Assembly: GCA_019247245.1 (NCBI GenBank) | Contig: JAFAPF010000313.1 | Location: 1-8,950 of the forward strand | Reading direction: 5' to 3' | Origin: Rubrobacter sp. | GTDB lineage: Bacteria; Actinomycetota; Rubrobacteria; Rubrobacterales; Rubrobacteraceae | Length of the DNA: 8,950 nt | Part shown: piece by piece, positions 1 to 5,693 of the stretch | Numbering within the stretch: the first letter of the stretch is position 1 | Layout of the letters: each line of letters starts with the position of its first letter | The notes under the pieces: generated by a model | Told to the model about the DNA's origin: nothing | Database searches by the model: none | The model's input: the letters and a program-made list of their open reading frames with translations, nothing else | Made by a program: the position numbers and the translations under genes

Positions 1-68
1 TGGGACTCGTGGAAGGCACGATACAGGTTTCTCAAATTAAGCAAGAAGCACCCCTTCCGCGTGGGTCT

Positions 69-96
69 TTGACCTTTAAAACGTTTCGGATATATT
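69..96 (+). promoter_or_regulatory. Sigma-70-type promoter of the sigma factor gene
   Basis: A -35 box TTGACC (69-74) and a -10 box TATATT (91-96) are separated by 16 bases. Transcription would start near 103, giving a leader of about 40 bases before the TTG start at 143. The boxes match 5 of 6 bases (TTGACC against TTGACA, TATATT against TATAAT). This is the kind of promoter a primary sigma factor reads, so the gene could support its own expression; that last point is inference. Bases 1-68 hold no gene I can support. Confidence 0.6.
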
Positions 97-142
97 ACGC
101 GTAGGCAAGTCTAGGGTTTCAAAGGGGGACCTAGAGGAGAAG

Positions 143-1240
143 TTGCAACCTCAACGCGATCTTCGGGACATAGAGGAAATCCAGGAGCTATTTGAAGCTG
201 GTCAGGAGTCGGGCACCCTGGAGTCCAGTGAGGTTCTAGGCCTACTCCAGGAAGTAGACCTCTCGACCGAGGAGATCCAACAAGTTTACGGTCTCCTCCG
301 CGAGCACGGCGTAGAGGTCGTCGACGCAGAGTTCCTGCACGACACCCTTCACCATGAAGAAGAAGATGCTCAGCTCGTTGAGGAGGTCCTCGAGGGTGAT
401 CTTCGTACCCGCTATACTGGCGACCCTGTCCAGATGTACCTGGACGAGATCGGCAAGACACCCCTTCTCACCAAGTCTCAGGAAGTTTACCTCGCCAAGC
501 GCGTCGAGAGAGACGACCGTAGAGCCAAGGCTCACCTGACCCGTGCCAACTTGAGGCTCGTCGTCTCCATCGCCAAGAAATACGCCGGCCGCGGCGTCTC
601 GCTTTTGGATCTGATCCAGGAGGGCAACATCGGGCTCATGCGGGCAGTCGAGAAGTTTGACTACCGCAAGGGGTACAAGTTCTCTACATACGCGACCTGG
701 TGGATCCGGCAGGCCGTTACCCGCGCCATTGCCGACAAGGGGCGCACCATCCGCGTCCCGGTGCACATGGTCGAGAAGATCAACAAATACTACCGGGTAC
801 ACCGGAGCCTGGCCGCCGATCTGAACCGCGATCCCGAAGACGCCGAGGTCGCCCGCGTGATGGAGGTAGAGGTGCAAGAGATCGTGCGCATCCGCCGCGT
901 GAGCCGGCGTTCCATCTCCCTGGAGATCCCTGTCGGCGAGGATCACTCTTCAGAGCTCGGCGACTTTATAGCCGATGAGGACTCAGAGACCCCACACGAC
1001 CTGGCCAAGACCTCCCTCCTCAAGAGCCGGATGCAAGAAGCACTGGACAGCCTCCCCGAACGCGAACGCATGGTCCTCGAGTACCGCTTCGGCCTCACTG
1101 GCGGTCAACCTAAAACCCTCGAAGAGGTCGGCGAGCGTTTCGACGTCACCAGGGAGCGCATCCGCCAGATACAACTCACCGCCCTCGCTAAGATAAAGAG
1201 CAGCCCCCACGCCGCAAGCCTGCGTGACCTGCTGGACTAG
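143..1240 (+). CDS. rpoD: Primary-type RNA polymerase sigma-70 factor (RpoD/SigA family)
   Basis: This 365-residue protein directs RNA polymerase core to promoters. A short region 1.1-like acidic segment covers residues 8-62. Region 1.2 starts at about 91 ([14 protein letters not shown]). Region 2 spans roughly 131-210 and holds the near-invariant promoter-melting segment [20 protein letters not shown] at 179-198. Region 3 runs about 211-280, with the 3.2 finger [12 protein letters not shown] at 263-274. Region 4 covers 283-365, with the -35-reading helix-turn-helix at about 325-350 (VTRERIRQI). The start is TTG with a GAGGAG ribosome site just upstream, and it includes region 1.1. After IRQI the usual EAKALRKLRHP-like stretch reads [11 protein letters not shown], so it may be one of several RpoD-like paralogues rather than the sole housekeeping sigma. 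Family assignment is very secure; primary status is probable. Confidence 0.95.
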   Translation: MQPQRDLRDIEEIQELFEAGQESGTLESSEVLGLLQEVDLSTEEIQQVYGLLREHGVEVVDAEFLHDTLHHEEEDAQLVEEVLEGDLRTRYTGDPVQMYLDEIGKTPLLTKSQEVYLAKRVERDDRRAKAHLTRANLRLVVSIAKKYAGRGVSLLDLIQEGNIGLMRAVEKFDYRKGYKFSTYATWWIRQAVTRAIADKGRTIRVPVHMVEKINKYYRVHRSLAADLNRDPEDAEVARVMEVEVQEIVRIRRVSRRSISLEIPVGEDHSSELGDFIADEDSETPHDLAKTSLLKSRMQEALDSLPERERMVLEYRFGLTGGQPKTLEEVGERFDVTRERIRQIQLTALAKIKSSPHAASLRDLLD

Positions 1241-1272
1241 CTTCCGCCTCCCCAGTCATGGGCTTATAATCT

Positions 1273-1288
1273 GTCGTCAACAGACGAC
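1273..1288. repeat. Small inverted repeat between convergent genes
   Basis: GTCGTC and GACGAC form a 6-bp stem with the loop AACA, in the 62-base gap between the convergent sigma factor and nucleotidyltransferase genes. Its position suits a bidirectional terminator, but no T-run follows on either strand, so the role is only a guess. Confidence 0.3.
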
Positions 1289-1302
1289 CTACTCTACTAG
1301 CT

Positions 1303-1791
1303 CTACAAGTTCCTTATCTTTTGTATCAGGGCGGTGGTTGAATACCCGGGTTCAAAGGGCAGTATCCTCACCTCAGCCCCAATCTCCGTGGCGACCTGTG
1401 CCTCTGGCAGGTCTTGGATGCGATAATCGCCCCCTTTGACATACACGGCGGGCTTCAGCTCGCGTAGAAGGCGTTCGCATGTATCTTCACCGAAGATAAC
1501 GACCGCATCAACGAATTCGAGAGCCGACAGAATAATGGCTCGATCCGCTTCGGAAACGATGGGCCGGAGCGGACCCTTGAGTTTGCTAACCGAAGCATCT
1601 GAGTTGAGGCCCACGACGAGCGCGTCGCCCAAAGCACTCGCCTCCCGAAGGTAGGAAATGTGTCCCGGATGGAGAAGATCGAAGCAGCCGTTGGTAAAAA
1701 CCACGCGCTTCCCCACCTCGCGCGTCTCGATTATCCAAGGTGGTACCCCATAGACGGGATCGTCAGGTGCTAAGACTACACGCCTCCCCAA
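1303..1791 (-). CDS. rfaE2: D-glycero-beta-D-manno-heptose 1-phosphate adenylyltransferase-type nucleotidyltransferase
   Basis: The 162-residue protein belongs to the nucleotidyltransferase fold family that transfers an AMP or CMP group to a sugar or alcohol phosphate. FTNGCFDLLHPGH at 32-44 contains the HxGH signature of nucleotide binding. KGGDY at 119-123 and STTALIQKI at 151-159 are typical of the C-terminal HldE/RfaE domain that makes ADP-heptose. The separate kinase domain of enterobacterial HldE is absent, as in organisms with split enzymes. The start is TTG with no clear ribosome site, 15 bases after the stop of the small membrane gene, so coupled translation is likely. A GTG at codon 27 is possible but would remove family-typical residues. 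The exact substrate cannot be read from sequence; other cytidylyl- or adenylyltransferases of this fold remain possible. Confidence 0.85.
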   Translation of the reverse strand: MGRRVVLAPDDPVYGVPPWIIETREVGKRVVFTNGCFDLLHPGHISYLREASALGDALVVGLNSDASVSKLKGPLRPIVSEADRAIILSALEFVDAVVIFGEDTCERLLRELKPAVYVKGGDYRIQDLPEAQVATEIGAEVRILPFEPGYSTTALIQKIRNL

Positions 1792-1806
1792 CCGACAGGG
1801 TTTTCA

Positions 1807-1965
1807 CTAACGGCTCTGCTCCCCGCTCTCGCCTCCCCGGTCTTCTTCGTCTTCGGCGCTGTTCTGGTTTGTCGAGCCAGCTCTGCCTAAAACGCTAATC
1901 AGGATCGGGATCGCGATGATAGCCACCACTACCAGCGCGATCAGCGCCGCTATCATGATGCTCAA
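1807..1965 (-). CDS. Small single-pass membrane protein with acidic tail, unknown function
   Basis: A 52-residue protein that I do not recognise. It starts at TTG (1965-1963) with the ribosome site GGAG eight bases upstream. Residues 2-26 are almost entirely hydrophobic (SIMIAALIALVVVAIIAIPI onward), enough for one membrane helix. Residues 28-52 form a polar tail rich in Asp, Glu, Ser and Gly with a run EDEED at 38-42. It reads N-out or N-in equally well, so orientation is uncertain. It lies 15 bases upstream of the nucleotidyltransferase gene and 20 bases downstream of a long inverted repeat, so it is probably co-transcribed with the former. The clear ribosome site, uninterrupted membrane segment and tight spacing support a real gene; function is unknown. 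Confidence 0.65.
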   Translation of the reverse strand: MSIMIAALIALVVVAIIAIPILISVLGRAGSTNQNSAEDEEDRGGESGEQSR

Positions 1966-1984
1966 GGTGAACTCTCCTTACCTC

Positions 1985-2021
1985 TATAGGTGTTGTCGGA
2001 TTCTGTCCGGTAACACCTATA
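1985..2021. promoter_or_regulatory. Long inverted repeat upstream of the small membrane protein gene
   Basis: Ten-base perfect arms TATAGGTGTT (1985-1994) and AACACCTATA (2012-2021) continue inward, through two non-Watson-Crick positions, into CGGA (1997-2000) and TCCG (2006-2009), leaving the loop TTCTG. It sits 20 bases before the start of the minus-strand small gene, and a -10-like TAATAT on the minus strand (2024-2019) overlaps one arm. It could be an operator for a dimeric regulator or an RNA hairpin controlling the downstream pair. In RNA the two imperfect positions would be G-U pairs on the plus strand but A-C mismatches on the minus strand. No T-run follows, so a simple terminator is less likely. 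Confidence 0.55.
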
Positions 2022-2047
2022 TTACCAAAAGGGTCGCGGACGGCTTC

Positions 2048-2517
2048 TTACCGGCTGTGTACCTGGGTACCCGACCCTCCCAGATCCAACTCGCCCCGCT
2101 CTACTCTCCTGGCGAAGTTTTCTAGATCTTCGCGTACCTCGCGCTCGGGGTTCGAGATGGTGCCGGCGACAACCTCCCCGAGCCTACCTCCGGGTGGGTC
2201 GGTATAGTTCGTTATGACGTCTATGCGCGTGCGACCCTGAGCAACCTCCTCAAAGCGCACCTGTCCGGAGGTCTCTATGTCGCCCTCGACGCTTTGCCAC
2301 GCAATACCACGTTCAGGGCTCATTTCGGTGGTTCTGGCGTCGTACTCGACGGTCCTGCCGAGAGGCCCCTTTATCGCCAATGGCTAGTGTCGCCAGCCAC
2401 GCTGACCTCCTCGACGTTCTGCATGATCTCGGGGAAGTTCTCCAGGTTAGACCAATACGTAAAGACGTCTTACAGCGGTGCCTGAACCTCTATGCTCTCG
2501 TGTATGCGTTGAGCAAT
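2048..2517 (-). pseudogene. SRPBCC-fold (polyketide cyclase/dehydrase-like) protein, broken gene
   Basis: Read across two frames this is one SRPBCC-family protein of about 155 residues. The first part reads IEVQAPL, then DVFTYWSNLENFPEIMQNVE; the second part, beginning IKGPLGRTVEYDA, reads through VRFEEV and DPPGG to the C-terminus. Three defects are visible. The expected start is ATT (2517-2515), with AGGAG 11 bases upstream. An in-frame TAA lies at 2472-2470 directly after APL. A one-base shift near 2371-2382 moves the frame at the Trp-Arg to Ile-Lys-Gly junction. An intact 110-codon frame remains from 2380, but it begins inside the fold and has no ribosome site, so it is unlikely to be made. 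SRPBCC proteins bind small hydrophobic ligands; no specific role can be given. Sequencing error could explain one defect, hardly all three. Confidence 0.65.
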
Positions 2518-2615
2518 AGCCTATCTTTCTCCTGGTTTGCGCTATTTGCTCACCCGGCGCCGAGCGTACCCGAAATAGAGGAAGATTTAAACCTGATCCG
2601 TCCGCCCTTACAACC

Positions 2616-3039
2616 CTATTCAAACGCCCCAAACAGCGAAAACAATATGGTCCAAAACCCGCAAAAGCGGCTTCGGAGCCTGTGCTTCCAGGTAGCGGGT
2701 GGGCTCCACTGCGCGGCAATCAGAGCTGTCCACTCCACTCTCCAGGCCATAGCCCCAAGCGTGAACCCATGGCCCCTCTTACGATGCCCCATTTCTGTCA
2801 CAGAATTCCCAAAGCAATCCCACTCACGACGCCGTAGGCCAGGTGTGCGTTCGCGATCAGGACACCCCGGGCCTTTAGCAAACGTTCATGCAGAGTATGC
2901 CTAGCTGTTCTACTCTCTCGACGAGCTGCTTAGGGGTGGTCGTTCCCACCCGAACCCAGCCATAACCTTATCCGGTCAGCACCAACGTACCATCGGCTCC
3001 CCAGAGTGTCCCATAAAAGGCCCGACGCCTCAGACTCAT
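2616..3039 (-). pseudogene. Small multi-pass membrane protein (DUF1440/YagU-like), broken gene
   Basis: An intact start survives: ATG at 3039 with the strong ribosome site GGAGGAGG (3054-3047), 27 bases after the protease stop, so it was once the second gene of that unit. It begins MSLRRRAFYGTLWGADGTLV, then meets an in-frame TAA at codon 24 (2970-2968). The same frame continues to TTTPKQLVERVEQLGI, shifts near 2890 to LHERLLKARGVLIANAHLAY and GVVSGIALGIL, stops at 2800-2798, and shifts again to a last part containing SPPATWKH, ending at 2616. Joined, these give about 140 residues in the order I associate with small inner-membrane proteins of the DUF1440 type: Gly/Ala-rich first helix, a PP-x-x-VVERV-like stretch, then HLAYG. 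Family naming is from memory and tentative; that the locus is a decayed gene is better supported. The bases between 2517 and 2616 hold no other gene. Confidence 0.5.
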
Positions 3040-3065
3040 CAGGTCTCCTCCTCCGGCAGGATAGG

Positions 3066-4313
3066 TCACTCTTTCTCCTGCAGCACCTCGAAGGCACGCT
3101 TGAGCTGGGCATCTTGATCGAAAATCTCCTCCTTAGAAAGGCTTTTGACCTCGTCTGGAGCGCGCGGCTTCTGATCCTTATCTAGCTGGGCATCTACGTC
3201 CGGCGTGATGCCGGACCCCCGGATAGAGTCTCCGTTCGGGGTCAACCATTCGGCGACACCAAGCAGTATAGCCGAGCCGTCCTCGAGAGGATACTCTTTG
3301 AGAACGGTACCTGTGCCGAAGGTCTTCTCACCAACAACACGAGCACGGTCGTTGTCTTTAAGCGCCCCGGCCAAGATTTCAGCACTCGAGGCCGATTCCT
3401 CGTTCACCAAAACCACTAGAGGAGCGTCCAAAGGCTTGTTGCCGCTGGGGACGGTAGCTTCTTCTTCTTTGCCATCAGCGTCTTTTCGAGTATAGATCTT
3501 GCTCCGGGCTGGAAGGAACAGCGCAGCCACCTCCTCGGCTTGTTCTACCAATCCACCTGAGTTATCCCGGAGGTCAAGCACAAATCCCTTCGCTCCAGCC
3601 TTCTGAGCTTCGGAGACGGCCTTGCTAAGCTTAGCAGCGCTATTCTCCGAAAACGAGGCGAGTCGGAGGTGGACCATGTCCGTGCCGGGGATAAGGTTCC
3701 AGGAAGCGGCCGGCGTCTCCAGCTCCGCACGTTCGACCGAGAACTTGCGCTCCTCCTCATCCCGGAGCACGGTCAGCTCCACCCAGGTCCCTTCGGAGCC
3801 TCTAACCTTCTCGGAGATCTCTCTACCGTCCTCCCCTCGCACGCTCTCGCCATCTATGGCGACCAGGACGTCTCCGGACTTGATCCCTGCTTCCTCAGCG
3901 GGCGAGCCGTCGATGGTACTTACGACGACAGCCTTGTCGTCCTTATCCTCAAGCCGGATTCCGATCCCAACATACTTACTGGAGAGTACCTCGCGGTTCT
4001 GCTCGCTCTCTTCCGGAGTGAGAAAACGCGAGTGCCCCCCATCGTCCAGAGAACCGAGCATCCCTTTTATGGCGCTGTAGGTCTGCTTTTTGGGGTCGAC
4101 ATCCTGTCGACCGATATAATTCTCTTTAACTAGATCCAAAGCCTTCGCGTACAGGTCTACGCTCTCCTTATCCTCGGCGGAGATGCCCGCTGGGCTCTGA
4201 GAGAGCCCGTACATATACGCTGCGAGCACGAGCACGAGCACCCCGAGAAGGAAGGCTATCCTCCGCACCAGCGTGCGGCGCCAGTTTATCTTGGACGCGG
4301 TGTCCTTCCACAC
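3066..4313 (-). CDS. Membrane-anchored S41 family (C-terminal processing) protease
   Basis: This 415-residue serine protease would act outside the membrane, trimming proteins from their C-termini. A basic N-terminus is followed by one membrane helix at about 17-38. A helical region follows, then a PDZ domain at about 113-195 (VGIGIRLED, GIKSGDVLVAIDGESV) for substrate tails, then the S41 core. The nucleophile is expected at Ser309 in NEESASSAEI. The downstream GEKTFGTGTVL (328-338) has Thr334 and Leu338 where CtpB-type enzymes carry the catalytic Lys and the Gln of GKGTVQ; Lys330 is nearby. WLTPNGDSIRGSGITPDV at 356-373 is typical of the family end. The GTG start has no ribosome site but lies seven bases after a TAGAAT box, suggesting a leaderless mRNA. 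A broken membrane gene follows in the same unit. Family is sure; activity with the altered residues is open. Confidence 0.93.
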   Translation of the reverse strand: MWKDTASKINWRRTLVRRIAFLLGVLVLVLAAYMYGLSQSPAGISAEDKESVDLYAKALDLVKENYIGRQDVDPKKQTYSAIKGMLGSLDDGGHSRFLTPEESEQNREVLSSKYVGIGIRLEDKDDKAVVVSTIDGSPAEEAGIKSGDVLVAIDGESVRGEDGREISEKVRGSEGTWVELTVLRDEEERKFSVERAELETPAASWNLIPGTDMVHLRLASFSENSAAKLSKAVSEAQKAGAKGFVLDLRDNSGGLVEQAEEVAALFLPARSKIYTRKDADGKEEEATVPSGNKPLDAPLVVLVNEESASSAEILAGALKDNDRARVVGEKTFGTGTVLKEYPLEDGSAILLGVAEWLTPNGDSIRGSGITPDVDAQLDKDQKPRAPDEVKSLSKEEIFDQDAQLKRAFEVLQEKE

Positions 4314-4320
4314 AGATGTG

Positions 4321-4326
4321 ATTCTA
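4321..4326 (-). promoter_or_regulatory. -10 box for a leaderless protease mRNA
   Basis: On the minus strand TAGAAT (4326-4321) is followed by seven bases and then the GTG start of the protease. That spacing puts the transcription start on the start codon itself, in line with the lack of a ribosome site. No good -35 box is visible; leaderless promoters in actinobacteria often rely mainly on the -10 box. Confidence 0.45.
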
Positions 4327-4374
4327 CTATCTCCGGTTTACCGCTTATCGGCATCCAGGCGTCACAGTCCCGAC

Positions 4375-4410
4375 CTTTCGTCTGCATTGCTGCAGACGTG
4401 CGAACGAAAG
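4375..4410. repeat. Nested inverted repeat between the divergent protease and dehydrogenase genes
   Basis: Outer arms CTTTCGT (4375-4381) and ACGAAAG (4404-4410) enclose inner arms GTCTGC (4380-4385) and GCAGAC (4392-4397); the G-T at 4380-4381 is shared, so the outer and inner stems compete there. The structure lies in the 185-base gap between divergent genes, upstream of both likely start sites, where a regulator could bind. A chance occurrence cannot be excluded. Confidence 0.35.
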
Positions 4411-4437
4411 TTCCGCGATGCTCAGGAGAGGTCCGAG

Positions 4438-4464
4438 TTTTTCGAGTTCCCAGTCGGGTATAAA
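4438..4464 (+). promoter_or_regulatory. Possible promoter of the formate dehydrogenase gene
   Basis: A -10 box TATAAA (4459-4464) fits well. The -35 is weak, with TTTTTC (4438-4443) 15 bases upstream as the closest candidate. Transcription would begin near 4471, leaving a leader of about 28 bases that includes the strong ribosome site AAAGGAG (4486-4492). Confidence 0.35.
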
Positions 4465-4498
4465 CATCCTCATCAGAGGAAAGCTAAAGGAGAAAATC

Positions 4499-5572
4499 GT
4501 GAAGGTTGTTGCGGTTCTGTACCCCGGCAAAGGCCATAAAGTAGAGTATGGAGATTGGGAAGGGCAGCCTATACCGGGCAGCGATGAAGGTGAACTCGAC
4601 CTACGGGAGTGGATCGAGGACCAAGGCCACGAATACGTCGTGACCACAGCCAGGGAGGGCGACGAACTCTACCAGCATTTGCAAGACGCTGAAGTCTTGA
4701 TCACCACGCCTTTCTGGCCCGTGTACGTCACCTCAGAGGTGATGGACCAGGCACCCAACCTTCGCGCCGTCTTCGTAGCCGGCGTCGGCTCCGACCACAT
4801 AGATCTGGCGGAGGCAGCGAACCGGAACATCCTGGTCGCCGAGCAGACCGGTAGCAACGTGGTGAGCGTCGCCGAGCATGCGGTGATGTGCATCCTAAAC
4901 TTGCTGCGCAACTTCGTCCCCTCGTATAAGCAAGTGGTCGATGGCGAGTGGGACATCGCCGCGCTCGCCAAGAGGGCTTACGACCTCGAAGGCAAGACCG
5001 TCGGAATCTTTGGGGCGGGTCAGATCGGGCAGCTGATCGCCTCGCGTCTGAAGCCTTTCGACGTCAAGATGCTCTATTACAAGCGTACGCCTTTGAGCAT
5101 CGCTGAGGAGGAAAACTTCGGCTTCCGCTACTCGTACTTCGACGATATGCTCGACCACTGCGACATCATCATCATCGCCGCCCCTCAAACGCCGGAGACT
5201 AAGGGGGCGTTCAACCGTGACTCGCTCTCCAGAATGAAGAGAGGCGCCTGGATAGTCAACATAGCCCGCGGTGGAATCGTCGACCGCGACGCTCTCGTCG
5301 AGGCTTTGGAGGATGGGCATATTGCCGGGTACGCGGGCGATGTGTGGGATCCCGAGCCCGCGCCCCCCGATCATCCGTGGCGGACCATGCCAAATCATAT
5401 GATGACGCCGCACACCGCCGGTACGACGCTGGATGCGCAGCAGACCTACATTGACGGTACCCGCCGCTGCCTCGAGGCCTTCTTCAACGGAGAACCGGTA
5501 GAGGACATCCGTGTTATCGTCGAGGACGGCGAGATCGTGAGCGGCACCTACAGCGCCGTCCAGGAAGCATAA
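4499..5572 (+). CDS. fdh: Formate dehydrogenase-type D-2-hydroxyacid dehydrogenase, probable NADP preference
   Basis: This 357-residue cytoplasmic enzyme matches metal-free formate dehydrogenase, which oxidises formate to CO2 while reducing a nicotinamide coenzyme. PFWP at 71-74, GVGSDHIDL at 95-103 and GSNVVSVAEH at 118-127 are hallmarks of this enzyme rather than of other hydroxyacid dehydrogenases. The nucleotide fold has GAGQIG at 172-177. Active-site residues are Asn120, Arg257 (NIARGG) and His305 (TPHTAGTT). Two positions are odd. Lys195-Arg196 (LYYKRTP) stand where NAD enzymes have Asp followed by another residue, and Glu286 (DPEPAP) replaces the Gln that pairs with the catalytic His. 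The GTG start is chosen for AAAGGAG six bases upstream; a longer frame exists, but family N-termini begin with this KVVAVLY stretch. It is shorter at the C-terminus than the Pseudomonas enzyme. No partner genes adjoin; a hairpin follows. Confidence 0.9.
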   Translation: MKVVAVLYPGKGHKVEYGDWEGQPIPGSDEGELDLREWIEDQGHEYVVTTAREGDELYQHLQDAEVLITTPFWPVYVTSEVMDQAPNLRAVFVAGVGSDHIDLAEAANRNILVAEQTGSNVVSVAEHAVMCILNLLRNFVPSYKQVVDGEWDIAALAKRAYDLEGKTVGIFGAGQIGQLIASRLKPFDVKMLYYKRTPLSIAEEENFGFRYSYFDDMLDHCDIIIIAAPQTPETKGAFNRDSLSRMKRGAWIVNIARGGIVDRDALVEALEDGHIAGYAGDVWDPEPAPPDHPWRTMPNHMMTPHTAGTTLDAQQTYIDGTRRCLEAFFNGEPVEDIRVIVEDGEIVSGTYSAVQEA

Positions 5573-5610
5573 GCTTTGCTCAGGCCTGGTATCCGGAAGC
5601 AAACTGGATC

Positions 5611-5643
5611 AACGGTGTTCGTACCCAGGGTACGAACACCGTT
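5611..5643 (+). terminator. Hairpin terminator after formate dehydrogenase
   Basis: Perfect 15-base arms, AACGGTGTTCGTACC (5611-5625) and its complement (5629-5643), flank a 3-base loop CAG, 38 bases after the dehydrogenase stop. Only a short T-rich tail (TTTCATAT) follows, so termination may be partial or bidirectional. Confidence 0.65.
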
Positions 5644-5665
5644 TCATATAAGACGGCCCCACAAA

Positions 5666-5693
5666 GGAGAAGTCGCATTACTGCGACTTCTCC
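5666..5693 (-). terminator. Hairpin terminator of the DUF305 gene, overlapping its stop codon
   Basis: Arms GGAGAAGTCGCA and TGCGACTTCTCC, 12 bases each, flank the loop GTAA on the minus strand and are followed by TTTGT, the order of an intrinsic terminator. The TAA stop of the DUF305 gene (5680-5678) lies in the loop, so the last codons form one arm of the stem. Confidence 0.7.

Noticed and set aside
242..946. Long open frame on the minus strand opposite the sigma factor gene
   Set aside because: It is the antisense shadow of a strongly conserved gene and shows no recognisable domain.
2380..2904. 174-codon plus-strand open frame
   Set aside because: It runs antisense across both broken genes, has low-complexity composition and no recognisable motif. 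The minus-strand reading is protein-like, this one is not.
4094..4112. GGTCGAC and GTCGACC inverted repeat
   Set aside because: It lies inside the protease coding sequence, where codons explain it, with no sign of a regulatory role.
4223..4240. Three tandem CGAGCA units
   Set aside because: They encode the repeated Leu-Val of the protease membrane helix; codon repetition is sufficient.
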